A stretch of 64,000 nt of DNA. It comes from Diphasiastrum complanatum (taxonomy: Eukaryota > Streptophyta > Lycopodiopsida > Lycopodiales > Lycopodiaceae). Position numbers and translations under genes: made by a program. Every line of letters begins with the position of its first letter. The stretch's first letter is position 1. Of this stretch, positions 36,961 through 49,005 are shown piece after piece. The notes below the pieces were generated by a model, which was not told the origin of the DNA, did no database searches, and saw only the letters and a list, made by a program, of their open reading frames with translations. The stretch covers positions 63,204,671-63,268,670 of the forward strand of contig CM055101.1 of NCBI GenBank assembly GCA_029204225.1. Direction: 5' to 3'.

Positions 36961-37335
36961 TTCGGATTTTCTTAAGACTCGAATTTTTCCGAAGACTCGA
37001 ATTTTTCCAAGACTCAAATTGTTGGAAAGACGAATTTTTTCGAAGACTTGAATTTTTTCAAAGGATAGAATTTTTCCAAAGACTCGAATTTTTCCAATGA
37101 CTCGAATTTTTCCGAATGATCGAAGGATTCTTTGTACTGTCAAGTCAAATTTTTCAAAAGACTAGAATTTTTTGAAAGACTCAATTTTATCAAAAGACTC
37201 GATTTTTTTTCAAAAGACTTGAATTTTTTAGAGGACTAGAATTTTTTCGAAGACTCGAATATTTTCAAAGGCTGGAATTTTTCCAAGGACTCGAATTTTT
37301 TCAAAGACTCAAATTTTTCCAAAGACTCGAATGTT
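36961..37335. repeat. ~19-bp tandem array (GACTCGAATTTTTCCAAA)
   Basis: About twenty diverged copies. Translation gives FRRLEFF or GKIRVF repeats by frame, so apparent frames on both strands are artefacts. Confidence 0.95.
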
Positions 37336-37437
37336 AGATATTCGAGATGCAAGATGTGCGAGATCGGCCATGATCCAAATCATCGGCAGCCACCTAGATC
37401 GGCCTCCATTGCCCGTCAACGACGGACACTCTTTACT

Positions 37438-37439
37438 AG

Positions 37440-37467
<28 letters not shown>
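37438..37467. repeat. (TA)n microsatellite
   Basis: A TA tract; the right flank reads GTGAACGGAACGCGTCATGG, again a GC-rich word next to TA repeats. Confidence 0.9.
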
Positions 37468-37472
<5 letters not shown>

Positions 37473-40400
37473 GTGAACGGAACGCGTCATGGAATTTTCA
37501 TGGTGCTCCTCCCTTTGTTGTGGAAAATTAGAGTCACACTTTTTGTTTTTGTGGTTGAAGTAGAGCAATTTTCTTTCTTGTATTTCAGCAGGTCTTTCAA
37601 GTGCTTGAGATTGAGGTCTATAGCTCACCACTTCATTGTTTTTACTTCCTCCTGTCCCCTTTTGCGGCTGTTTTTGTTTCATAGGGTTGGTTTGTGTTAT
37701 GCTCACTCACTTCGACAGGCAAACAATTTCGGCCTTAGTATTACAAATGTCTTATTTGTGTTCACAAATCTTTTATTATGATTGAATGTGAAGCTCATTT
37801 TTCATCTCAATTAATGTCATATGTAAGTCATCATGGCCTACTGTCCTTATGCCCCTTGAATTTGGTCATAGAAGCTCTTTATTTGCTCTTGCATGTTATT
37901 TTGGTAGTGCACCAACTTACAAACATATCTGGTTACACACTTCGACCAAAAGAATGAATGTTAATTTGCGAGAATCTAGTTGAGCATACCTTTGGAACGT
38001 AATGATGTCTTATGAAATGTGAAGATGGAGTCCAGTATATCGTTTAATTGAATGCATGCCTTTTTGGTATTTTTTTTTGCTTCGACTACCAACTACCAAC
38101 TACCAACTTACAATTGAACTTGCACAAACTTTTGGAAGAATCATTTTCTAGTAATTACCATGGAAATTGATATTCTTATCATGCCACAATACATATCTAT
38201 GGAAATTAGCTTAATGAAAAATCATATTAAAATTCTAAAAAATAAAAAATTAAATTATTAAGTCAATGAATTTTCACAACAAAAAAGGGATCTAAATCGT
38301 GGATTATACACTTAAAAAAAATTGTACAATCAATAATTTTACTATCTATTCTCAACTTTAGATTTGCGAAATTTTGTATAATTGATTGAGTAAATTTAAT
38401 GTTGAAAATTGTTCTTTTAGAGATATATATATTTTATTTGGATAAGAATTAAATTGAAGAATTTAATAAATATGCTTAACACATTATGTCATAAGTATTT
38501 ACTATGCTTGAAATTAGTATTAAAACATAAAAAAGGCAAAATTGTCAATAGTATTCACATGATTGATAAAATTTGCACAATATTAATTATGACACATCTT
38601 CATCCGTTTGAAAATTGAGTGAGAGCTTTGGCTACTTCGATATGGACAATCTTTCTCTACTTCTTTCACCTATTATGCGACTATTTTATAAACTTGTTTT
38701 ATTTATAATTTTCATAAAACCTTCATCGTCTCTTATCTTTTTACTTGTTTGGGGGCTATTGTTCCGAACATAATGATTTCATGCCTTGTTCATCCTCGCC
38801 AACTATATCTTTATTTTGAAATTCATTAGCTACAAGAAATACATTTGTAATTTGCGTTATATAAAATCAACTAAATTAGAATCTCTTATCGCAATGCTTT
38901 TGGACCACATAGGTAGGTGGTGGTAGCAATTCATCTAGCAAAATTTGGTTTTTGTGAGAGCATTTGTATGAAGTTAGTAACCAATCATTATGGCTTTTGG
39001 TAAAGACAAGCCAGTGAATTTGTAGAAGAACTTTCTAGTTTTATGGAAATTGTGGAAAGATTAAATTAATTGTCAAATAATGCTTGGCCCATAGTGTTGT
39101 TGTGTAACAGTGATCTTTTTACGTCAATGATATAATAGCTAATGGTTGTATATTCCATTTTGTTGCAAAGATAAGTATTGATTAGTCTATGTAACTTGAT
39201 TTATGGTTTAGACATGCAATAGATTGAGATTAAAAACTCACCATTTTGTAGTTTCCATGCCAACATTACAAGCATCTTGTAGGGCTCTTTGAATCGTTTC
39301 TTGAAAATGACGACTATCCACAAAGAAAACTTCATGCAATCTAATTTTTTTTTAACAATTATTTTGACATGTGTTTGAATGCACACCATCATTCAACAAA
39401 TTTTGGAGCTTTTAATTGTGTGAAGTACTGGAGATCAAAAGTGTGTAAGGCCTTTTTAAAAAAAATTGGTATTTTGGTTTGCCTCTTCTTGTTGCACTTA
39501 CTAGAATGTATGAGTGTTGTTGATATTCTTTGGAACAACATTGCTTCTTAGGACCATCATTGATTGTGTTGCTAGTTGTGCTTTGCTTAGGCTCTCTTGA
39601 TGTGTATTCAAGATGAGCTTGGTAGCTTGATAGCTTTTTTTTGTCATCCTCAAGATTTCTTGCAATTTCAAGGACACTCATTAACCTTGTCCATGTATAG
39701 CATGGAGAGGGTAAAATTTGAATGATGAGCCTGAAAATGTGTATGACAAAGTAGTGTCCATAGAGAGGGTAGAACTTGAATGACAAGTATGTTAGAGTTG
39801 AGTTGCAATTAATTACACCTTTCTAGCAAGGAAAGGCAATATATAAGTTAAACAAACAATCAATGTTGTTGTTAGTGATGCACATTGTCCATCTTGAGCA
39901 TGGACGATGAAAAACTAGTAGTTACAAATTTCTAGATGGGCATTCTCAAACATTGTTCAAAGAATATTAGATTTCATGTTAAGCTTGGTCAATGAAATTA
40001 TATGTACCAAAAGTTGACAAAATGCAAAAGTATGAACTTTCTCTTGCTCTTAAAGTAGCAATCATAAATGGTTGAAGTCACCCATCTTTTGTGAGATCAT
40101 GAGATAGAGTCTTTTACAATCTTTTTAATTATTGTAATTAAGTTTCATGATCATGGCCTCTTGAATTTTCATGTAAAGTTGATGCTTAAAAAAATAAGAA
40201 AAATCGATTCGATTTTGAAACTAAAGACTCAATGGGATTATGTTTGAAATTAGAGAAAAGAAACTTACGTTTGAAAATTTCTCTCCATTTCTAAAAGGGT
40301 AAGTTGATCATCAATAATTTGTGAGAGAACATTGACAATTAAGTTGTTGAAGTGCTCACTTACTAAATTTTTACTCTAAGATTTTAATTTATTGACAATT

Positions 40401-41085
40401 GGAGTCAACACTTCTTGAGTTGTGTTTGTGTGTGTGTGTGTGTGTGCGCGTGCGCGCACGCGTGTAAAATTGAAGCACCTTTTGGTTGCTGACATGCTAT
40501 CTCAACTTTACTCCATTTATCAAGAACATCCTCAACATGATTTCAAACAAACAATAAAATTATTTTGGCCACCACAATAATTTCATGCTAAACATGGTAA
40601 TGCAAATAATGACAAAATGTTATGATTCTTCAAGAAGGAAAATGTTTGAAATGATACTTGTCTTGTTTTAAAAGCCAATTAAACTCAATTATTATATTTT
40701 GTCAAGCTTTATGTAGGTTTCTTTCCATCATACAACAAATTTGTCGTTTGAGCACAAGGGCACTACTGTCCTGACTTTTAGTAATTTGCCATTGTCGTTA
40801 TTAGAAACCGTAGATATGTATTTTTTCAACTCTATGAATGGTTATCATTTTCATTTGGTAGCTTAGGTCTATATGATGATTCCACACAATCAACTTGGCT
40901 TCCGGTGTTTGTGAGCTCGACAAATTATTTGGCACTACTCTATTTGAATATATTAATGTGTGTATATTCTCTAGATATATTTTCTATGAGCTTCAAAATT
41001 GCTTGTAAATCCTAAAACAAAAAGAGGTAACTATTCATTTTGGATAGAACAATATCTTCTATTGTAGGGAAATGCTAAGGAACAA
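37468..41085. other. AT-rich DNA, no gene named
   Basis: Frames up to 124 codons (minus 39786-39412) lack recognisable motifs. A (GT)n(GC)n tract lies at 40424-40460. Nothing else is supported. Confidence 0.5.
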
Positions 41086-42968
41086 CTAGTAGAAAGGTGT
41101 AACTATCGCTTGTGTATAATCTTTAGATTTGATTTTTGATTTATGTACTCTGACAAGCATAGACGGTGATGGAGGTAGTGGTATCAACTGTGGTGGTAGT
41201 GGTAAAGGTAGGAGCGGGGGTTGGTGACTTGACTGGTGCAATGGCCTCTGGAACTGTCTCCACTTCTTCCTCCACAATGTCGCCTTCATCGAAGCATTCA
41301 AGAGCGTCTACATCGATGAAACCATCATGCCTTAGAGAAGAGGGGTCTTCCGCTTTTCCCTCAGCCTTTGGGCTTTCTTGATGTGCTTCTTGATCTTCTG
41401 CCTTTGTCTCTGGATTAGAATTAGCTACACTTGTTTCTACTTTTTCTTCCTGAGTGGGATCAGCAGCAAGTGTGTCTTCTACGCGTGTGGTTGCAGGCAG
41501 CACCCTTTCTCCCTCTCTAGAAATTGTTGCATGTGGTTGGATGGCCACCATACACAAGAACACATATAGCAAATATCCATGCACAATACAAACGAGGACG
41601 CGTGGGCGAAAAAAAATTTGCATGGATATAGTTGTGGATTGGCGTGGATACAAGCGCGTGGATTATCCACGCGTGGATGCTCCACACAAATGTCATTTCC
41701 GGTAGTAGATCGGCCGGATGTCGTGAAATTCAAAATGCATGGATTATTCACGCGTGGATTATCCACGCCAAGTATGACTACCGGCAGCCGAGCAAACCTT
41801 CAACACCAATCCACGCGCATAAATTTTTTGGTGCCGTGTAAAAAAAACACTGGTAGACTGGCCGGAGGCGTGTTCAAATTTTTTTTGGCGTGGATAATCC
41901 ACGCGTGGATGTTCCACGCAAACAAAATTTCGGAAAATCGACTAAGTGTCGGGTCTCGCGTGGATACTCTACGTGGATAAACACAGAGTTTTCTAGTTGT
42001 GATAGAATCAACTGGCTGCTGGATACGAGGGGGTGATGTGATGATCTGGATGGACCCGGATGGTGATTGGGTTCGAGATCTTCGAGCAAGTGATTGTGCC
42101 TGTTGGGTGTCCAATAATTGGAGCTGAGGTGAGGAGGCATCAGGTGAAATTCTTCGTTGTCGGGTGTGTCTTTGCTGCAAACTACCCTCCTCTTCATCTT
42201 CATGGTCATCACTACTGGACGATACATCTTTGTATCCATCCATCTGATTTTGCTTTCTTGGAATCAACTTCTTAGTCTTGGAAGGAGGTGGGCTGTCGGA
42301 CTCCGTCTCGTGAACTGGTGTTCGACGAGATTCCTCCTTCAACATATTGATCTTAGCCCCACTCATAAACTTTGGGTCATCAATCATCTATAAAGAAGAT
42401 GACGCTGTGTCTGGGTCCATTCGGACTGACTTCAAGGACTCCAACACCTTCTTTTTTCCTTTTCTACTCACATAGGTGGGTTTATCCTTGTTGTCCTTCT
42501 TCGGTACTGGTGTGACATTCGCTTCGTGATTGCGAATTTCAGCATCCACCGCAGCTATAGCCTCCTCTGGAAGATCGCTCCATTGGTCATCTGGTTATAA
42601 CGTTGTCTCAACTGGTTCTTCTTGTTGGCAGATGCCTTGGGTGGATCTATCTTGGAAACCTTAGCCATTGCGGATTTCTGTGGAGGCTGAGCTGGTACTT
42701 TCTTCATTCCAAAATGATTTGGGTCCATATGTTGTAGGACCTGTTCATCTGTCAGCTCAGTCTCCTTGTTGTAGGTAAAAGCATGTTGCAAAGGGACTAA
42801 ACCATCGTCCACAGGGTTCTCAATAGCTTCCGCTAATAGCCATGCTACATTGATCATGTCGAAAGTGATTGGTGTGTCCAATGTATAACACTTGGGTGCA
42901 TATGTGCTAGGCTCTGGATCTGAATCCCATTGACAAGCATGCCCAGCCATACAGTCAATAGTTGCCAA
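41086..42968 (-). pseudogene. Decayed acidic retroelement frame, unidentified
   Basis: Minus-strand frames 42968-42555, then (after a frameshift) down to a TAG next to 42387, 42387-41997 and, past an insertion, 41520-~41145 read as one former coding region: LTDEQVLQHMDPNHFG, a Lys-rich part, an acidic SSSDDHEDEEEGS stretch, then Glu/Pro/Thr-rich sequence ending in a Thr tract. It follows a retropepsin-like frame at 43353-43165 on the same strand, so it is probably part of the same gypsy-type element, but I cannot assign a domain. Confidence 0.5.
41521..41991. mobile_element. 471-bp element with CGTGGATAATCCACG palindromes, TSD TCTAG
   Basis: TCTAG occurs at 41516-41520 and 41992-41996. Removing the element and one TCTAG restores the reading frame of the flanking minus-strand coding region. 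Inside are repeated palindromes such as GCGTGGATTATCCACGCGTGG (41660, 41745) and a third at 41890. Its termini are only weakly inverted (AAATTGTTG and AAACTCTGT). No coding frame of its own. Confidence 0.7.
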
Positions 42969-43164
42969 TGCTCATGATATCTGTAAAAGTAATGACCTCC
43001 CCTGGCTTGCCTTGGACAATTGATCGTATGGACGATCCGTCATCAGCTCTTGGTGTAATAGGTTTCACTGCCCATGTAGTTGGATCGGCCTTTATAGCCT
43101 GCTCTCTGTTTTCAAAAGTGAGTTTTCCGGTTCCCTAGTTGTGGACCACTTGTGCAGTCCTCAA

Positions 43165-43400
43165 CTACGGTCTTCCTAGTAAAATGCGATATGCAGAAGG
43201 GGACTCTAGTATGTCCATCACCACAAAAGTGATCACAAACTGCATTCCTGCTATTTTTACAGGGATGTCGTCAACTACACCTTTTGGTTTAACACAAGAT
43301 TGATCTGCTAGTTGATGGCAAATCTTGCTGGCTTCAATACTTGTAAACCCCATTTTTGGTACAATGTAGTGGAGATCAAATTTACACCTGATCCTCCACC
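43165..43400 (-). pseudogene. Retropepsin-like fragment, gypsy type
   Basis: The minus strand reads ICHQLADQSCVKPKGVVDDIP, VKIAGMQFVITFVVMDI and AYRILLGRP, matching the second half of the aspartic protease in Athila/Tat-like elements (ADQS.VKP..V...PV then ILLGRPW). A stop replaces the final Trp. The catalytic half upstream is not seen. Weak but specific similarity. Confidence 0.55.
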
Positions 43401-43656
43401 TACTACTGTTACCTCATCTTCGAATCTCTTGTGCTTGATCGACAGGGTGATATTGTGTTCTTCGCTTTCCCACGCTGCCTCAATGTGGAGGACGTTGTTC
43501 GTTTCTTCGTAGCCTACATAGTATATGGGTTATGGTGTTATAGATTCCACTTTAGCTTTGGCCCATTCGGCCAGGAGGCTCTTGGCTTGTAGTGCAATCC
43601 GCAGTAATTATCTGAGGGATAAGTTAACACGACTTGCTAGCAAACTTGTGAGTACC

Positions 43657-44577
43657 TCAGTGTGCAGATCCTCGGGCTCCCCATATGGAATGGTGGTTCA
43701 TGATGACGCAACTGATCGTTCTGATTAGTTCGCAATGGTGAGCCTGCTTGTGGTATCGGTTCTTCAACAATAGGAGGTTCTGCAAGTATATCTCTTGCTT
43801 GAGCTTTTTCCTCCTGTTGTGCCTTTTGCACCCAGTGGCATATCTTCTGATATTGCCTTCCTTATTTCTCACATTCGGATACGGTCTTGCAGTTGAGGGT
43901 TGATCTTCAAATATTGATGGGGGTGGTGAGGGAGCCACTTCTACCTTATCACCCTCCTTGAAAGTGAGAACATGTTTCTCAAAATCAATTATTAGAGAAG
44001 GCGATTTACTAAATAACCATTCGTAACCTAAAATTAAACTAGTACGGGCTAGGTCTAAAACATAAAAATTAATTAATTCTATGTGTCTTTGCATCAAAAC
44101 CTTTATATCTGTGATTGTTGGCTTCAGTTTTCAAGCTAAGTTTCTGTACAAGACGAGAATTGATAAAATTATGAGTTGACCAACCACTGTCCAATAAAAT
44201 ACTCACTTCTTGATCTTTAACTGTGCCATTAAAATGATAAAGTTCATTAGGCAAGAAAGAAGTAGTACTGAAAGAACATTCACTCTCAAAATCTATCAGG
44301 TTAATTTCCAGAGTCTTACCATTGCTTCCTGGGATTGCAATCATATGAGCAGACATTTTCTTCTTTTTTTAACAAAACTTCATCATATGTCCAGGATACT
44401 TACAATTGAAACATAAGTTGTCTTTTTAGCCTTTTCCCGAAACATAGATTTCTTAAATCTCTTTCTCTTCGACTTCTTGGGTTCCGAAACTACTTGATCT
44501 ACTTCATCAAGATATTTTACTTGGTCTGGACCGCGCTTCTTCCCTTTCTTGGTTTTTACAGCGGTTGGAATTTGCAC
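43657..44577 (-). pseudogene. Gypsy gag end (zinc knuckle) and protease
   Basis: In minus order: a Lys/Arg-rich stretch (KKSKRKRFKKSMFREKAKK), a zinc knuckle CFNCKYPGHMMKFC (CX2CX4HX4C) around 44400-44360 in another frame, then frame 44356-44069 with EVSILLDSGWSTHNFI, where the protease active site normally reads DSGSTHNF; here a Trp replaces one residue. Frame 44097-43657 continues with FYVLDLARTSLILGYEWL and DFEKHVLTF. Several frameshifts make it a pseudogene. Confidence 0.7.
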
Positions 44578-44854
44578 AAACTATTTCCTGGATGCCACCA
44601 TTGTGGAATCATATGCTGTCAAAATCCAAAACACATCCTCGAGGCTTTGAATCAGATTTCGCCTGCATTCGTTTTGATAGTCGGTTGACAAACCTAGGAC
44701 AAACTGCCAAAGTGCCAACTTTGCATTGAATGATGTAACCCTATTCCATAGGCCATGAATTCCTAGATATAAGTGTCCAAGCTCTTTGTACCCATTTTGT
44801 AGTTCATGAACTTCAGGTAGTAGTCAACGTCATCCGATATCACGAAAGCTTTCT

Positions 44855-45146
44855 TGAAGACCCTTTTAGCCCTAAAATGAAACCCTAGCATAGATCCTAG
44901 ACTTATGCTTGGTAGGTAGCTAGTTGGTCAAATTTTCACCTTAAACTTAGGTGTAGGTCCTATAAAGTAGGGATGACTACCAAATAGACATGACCAACTC
45001 TCTTGACTTGACCTAACCTACATTAGGAGTTTTGCCACATGTCATCTTGGCCTTACATGTGTGAAATCCAATTATACACAATATTTACAATGTTCTACAT
45101 GGTTTTTGATCAAGCTAGATTTGCCAATTTTTGGCAATTCTTCACA
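44855..45146 (-). mobile_element. Truncated 3' LTR of copia element
   Basis: Starts on minus with TGTGAAGAATTGCC at 45146, directly after the PPT AAATTTGAGGAG. It matches the first ~290 bp of the 5' LTR and ends abruptly near 44855, where gypsy-type sequence begins. Confidence 0.85.
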
Positions 45147-45202
45147 CTCCTCAAATTTAGCTTGATCTATCTACAACTCTCTTGCTAGATGAATGAATGC
45201 TT

Positions 45203-46060
45203 TTAGAAGTGTCTAGAAAATCCAGCTACAAACAAGGAACTTTTGAGACTCCAATAGAGAATGATTTCCATAAAGGATCTTTCACCACCTCTTAGAGGAT
45301 CCCTTACAAGATGTTCCATAAATGTGTCTATATACATGTAGCACACTTCAAAACTAAACATCATGCCAAGCCATGGATTCCAAGACATTTTGTGCACTTG
45401 AAGATACATCAATAGAACTACTAAGTGCATACATAATGTTTCCAAAGACAACTTGCCTTGCTTGATCCATATGATTGAGCCTAGATGGCTCCATCTTGAT
45501 ACTCATGGTTCTTCTTGGAGTCATTGGGGTCTTGAGCTTGCTCCTCCACTTGACTTGACTCCAAACCATCAATGAATTGAATAAGATGTTGATCCAAAGG
45601 TGCTTCTTCAAGTTTACAAATCTTCCACTCTTGAAAGATCACATTTCCACCATTAACAAATTCTTTGGTTGAAAACAAGTAGATTCTACAATCTCTACTT
45701 GAAGAGCAAAACACTACCATTATTCATATCATTGAAATAGGATAATCTTTGGTCTTTACATTGGAATGATCATGCACAAAGCATGTGGACACAAAAATTT
45801 TCAAAGCAAATCATGTTTCATCTTTTATGACTCTATTCAAACTATTACAAAAATAGTTATCCAATGAAATTGCTTTATCAACAACAAATGTAGATTTCAA
45901 AGCATCCCATTTCATTGTCTTGTCATACAAAGTAATAAACACCATGAATCTTAAAGGTAAGAAACAAGTCACCTCATGTCTACTACTACTTTCCAAAAAG
46001 TATTCAAAGATAGTAGACTCTCCAACGCTCATCATCCTTGCAAGATGCACACTTGAATGA
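45203..46060 (-). pseudogene. Copia pol remnant, mostly unrecognised
   Basis: The frame 45720-45481 has CRIYLFSTKEFVNGGNVIFQEW, matching the YxPxTxK...SRDVxFDE segment that follows copia integrase. Frame 46050-45811 and the downstream one (45451-45203) lack known motifs. The catalytic core of integrase and all of RT are missing. Confidence 0.5.
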
Positions 46061-46065
46061 AAAAT

Positions 46066-46650
46066 TTACATGCAATTTGATGACTCGGCCATTGTCATTG
46101 AGGACTCCCTTGGAACTCTCATGCTTTGAGGCTGATCCTCAAGATCTTCCTCCTTTGGATGCTCCTCCTCAATGCAAGCAAGATCACACCTTGCCAAGAT
46201 CTCCCCCGGAGTGATTTCCTCCTTTGCCAAGCTCATTCTTTCAAAAGCAACACTAGCTTCCAACTTAAACAATCTTCCATGTTTAAATCCCTTTGAAATG
46301 CAAACATCATTCTTCAAGATGAAACAAACACCATGCTTAAAATGGACATCCAAACCACTTTCTAAGAGTAGACCAACACTAAGCATATTCTTGGTGATTG
46401 ATGATACATGAAGGACATTTTCTAGATCCATGCATTTTGAGGGTTCTAGACACAAAGAGATGGTGCCAACACCATCTATCCTACACTCTTCATCATTTGC
46501 AGTAAAGACAAACATTTTAGCATCATTGAAAGAGTGTAAGGTTGAGAAAAAGTCCTTTTCACAAGACATGTGGAAGCTAGCCCCACCGTCGATCCACCAA
46601 TTGTCTCTTGAATTGCTATTGCTTGTTGGTGAGGATGTAGATGCCATCAA
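46066..46650 (-). pseudogene. Copia protease with GAG-pre-integrase start
   Basis: WWIDGGASFHMSCEKDFF holds the protease active site; the usual DSGAS reads DGGAS, an unusual Ser to Gly change next to the catalytic Asp. TANDEECRIDGVGTI and LENVLHVSSITKNMLSVGLL are the classical copia continuation, ending near LKNDVCISKGFKHGRLF. The frame then runs on with Glu-rich sequence. The protease would mature the polyprotein. Confidence 0.85.
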
Positions 46651-46658
46651 AGATACAT

Positions 46659-47421
46659 CTACTTCTCCTCCTCCTCCTCCTTTTCAAGGTTTCCTTGTTT
46701 GTCCTCCTCCACTTGTGCTCTTATCCTCTTGTAGCATTCAGAAGCATAATGCCCCTTCTTTCTACAAAAGAAGCATTTCTGCTTTGACTTGTCCTTTGAG
46801 CTTGATGCATCATCCTCTTCTTTGGCCTCCTTCGGATGCTTCTTCTTTCCATTGGTCTTCTTTTTGCCCTTGAATGAGAAATTGGCTTTCTCATCACCAT
46901 CCTGCAAAGACAAGGAACCCATCCTAGATTTTGCATGGAGCATCCTACACTCTTCAGCCACTAATACACTGTGAAGTTTTTCTATAGTTGGCAAAGTGTC
47001 TTGGATGGCAAAACTTTGGACCAAATTTGCAAAGTCATCTAAGAACAATTTGTACAATCTCTCCATCATGTGTCTTCTCTCCAATGGAAGCCAATTCCCT
47101 ATTTAGAGACTTGATTTTGAGTACATAATCCTGTGCACTCTCCTCACTTCTCCTCATGCTTTGCAAAATCTGATTTCTAAGCATAAGAACTCTAGAAGTG
47201 TTGCTAGATTCATAGATTGATTTTAAAGACTCCCAAACATCTTTAGCACTAGTACATGCTAATACTTCTCTCAACAAATCATTGCTCACATTCATCTTCA
47301 CACAATGAAGTGCAAGCCTAGATCTCTTCTTGTATCTAGCTAACTCCTGTGCACCTAGAGGTTCATATTCATCTTCAATCAAGAACTCATAAAGGTCTTG
47401 GAGCACCAAAAGTGACTCCAT
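46659..47421 (-). pseudogene. Copia gag with zinc knuckle
   Basis: Frame 47421-47035 begins with an ATG (MESLLVLQDLYEFLIEDEYE) and carries the UBN2-type gag body (LHCVKMNVSNDLL, SAKDVWESLKSIYESSNTSR, SAQDYVLKIKSLNREL). It shifts into 47084-46659, with a Lys-rich basic stretch and a CCHC knuckle CFFCRKKGHYASEC, ending Glu-rich. Gag forms the virus-like particle. One frameshift near 47050-47080 splits it from the nucleocapsid part. Confidence 0.9.
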
Positions 47422-47517
47422 CCTAACCTTCCAATAGCATAATTGTAGAATTCAGTATCTCACTAGCTCCTAGAAGGGATGCTCTTGCAGATCCCATCTT
47501 ACTAGTGACTTCTACAA

Positions 47518-47870
47518 ACAAGAAATAGATTTGATTGACCTGAAACTCACAAAGGTCTCACACTTGCAGTGTTTCACTCAAATTTGATTTCTAATCCAGA
47601 AAATGGACTTATAACCACAGTTCTATCACTCCCTCACAAAGTTGGAATGAAGATAAGATGAAATGAAAACTACTTTCAAGCAAATCTTGCCAAGAAATGG
47701 ATTTGATTGTCTCTAGAAACTCACTAAGGTCTCTCTTTTGTAGTGTTTCACACAAATTAGATTTCTAATCCAACAAAAGGACTTATAATCTCAGTTCTAG
47801 CACTCCCTCACAAAGTTGGAATGAAGATAAGATGATGTGAAATCTACTTACAATCAAATCTTGCCAATTT
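47518..47870 (-). repeat. ~175-bp tandem duplication in copia leader
   Basis: Two units start at about 47518 and 47692 (AAGAAATAGATTTGATTG / AAGAAATGGATTTGATTG) and share TCACTCCCTCACAAAGTTGG. They lie between PBS and gag, in the untranslated leader. Confidence 0.85.
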
Positions 47871-48292
47871 TGGCTATTTTTGGACAAAAAAATGACCTAA
47901 TCTCTTTCACACTTTTTGATGTACTTTGAAGACCTGTAAAAAAAGTTTAGAGGACCTGATTTCAGCCTAGATTAATTAGATCTTATGACCCTAAGTCAAA
48001 AGGCTAATCAATGGCACTCAATCTTGGTAGCTTATCCTAAGATTTCCACCAAAAATTACATCAAAAGCACACAAACTGAGTTTCTTTGGATCAAATGAAT
48101 ACCATGCATTAAATACAGGTTTAGAGGTGCCCACACATGTGGATAGTACGGATTTGGACCCCTACCAAGTTTGGGATCAAATCTCCTCACCAAAATCAAG
48201 ATTCTAGCTTGCCCTCTTAATACTAGCTTTTAGCACCAAAACTTGCTAAAAATGGATTTGCATTAGATCAATGGCTTATGCTCTTGTACTTG

Positions 48293-48305
48293 GCTCTGAT
48301 ACCAT
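48293..48305 (-). other. Copia primer-binding site (initiator Met-tRNA)
   Basis: The minus strand reads TGGTATCAGAGCC directly after the LTR end CTTTCACA. Confidence 0.92.
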
Positions 48306-49005
48306 GTGAAAGTACTGTACCTTAGTACCATAAATGGATCTACAAAAGATCCACAAGAGTGATTGGATGCTTGCTTAACAATCTATCAAAAATCTAGACA
48401 CAAAAAAGTTGATCTAGATTGGCAATTTGACAAACAACAAGCATTAACAATCAAAAGCATTGATCAACATTGAAATCCGAGCCCACACATGTGTACTACA
48501 GGCTGTAGTACGGCTCTCAACCTGAGAAACAAGTAAAAATTGATTTGGTTTCATTTAGATCACAAAATCTCAATGTACATAGTGAACTAGCTTGAGATTT
48601 CCAATGAGCTCCAAAAATTTTCTATCTTCTCACTATGGGAGCTTGGAATACATAGCAAATTCGACTTCCTTCTTGAAGTTAGGTGGATTTCCAGCATGTA
48701 ATAAGGAAGTTAACTCACCCTTCTTGCCCTAAAATGAAACCCTAGCATAGATCCTAGACTTATGCTTGATAGGTAGCTAGTTGGTCAAATTTTCACATTA
48801 AACTTAGGTGTAGGTCCTATAAAGTAGGGATGACCACCAAATAGACATGACCAATTCTCTTGACTTGACCTAACCTACATTAGGAGTTGGTTGCCACATG
48901 TCATCTTGGCCTTACATGTGTGGAACCCAATTATACACAATATTTACAATGTTCTACATGGTTTTTGATCAAGCTAGATTTGCCAATTTTTGGCAATTCT
49001 TCACA
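48306..49005 (-). mobile_element. 5' LTR (700 bp) of copia element
   Basis: Minus-strand ends TGTGAAGAATTG...CTTTCACA, so TGTGAA/TTCACA. It is bounded by the PBS on one side. The first ~290 bp are duplicated in the 3' LTR. Confidence 0.9.

Larger units (their letters stand above)
44855..49005 (-). mobile_element. Ty1-copia element, deleted in pol, with LTRs, PBS and PPT
   Basis: In minus order: 5' LTR (49005-48306), PBS for initiator Met-tRNA (48305-48293), leader with a tandem duplication, gag, zinc knuckle, protease, about 1 kb of unclear remnants, polypurine tract (45158-45147), and a truncated 3' LTR (45146-~44855). The two LTR stretches are almost identical over about 290 bp, so insertion was relatively recent. 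Most integrase, RT and RNase H coding sequence is missing. Confidence 0.85.

Noticed and set aside
36516-37143. 194-codon plus frame and 66-codon minus frame
   Set aside because: The plus frame spans the end of the minisatellite, the 320-bp satellite and the 19-bp array; the minus one lies in the 19-bp array. No domain.
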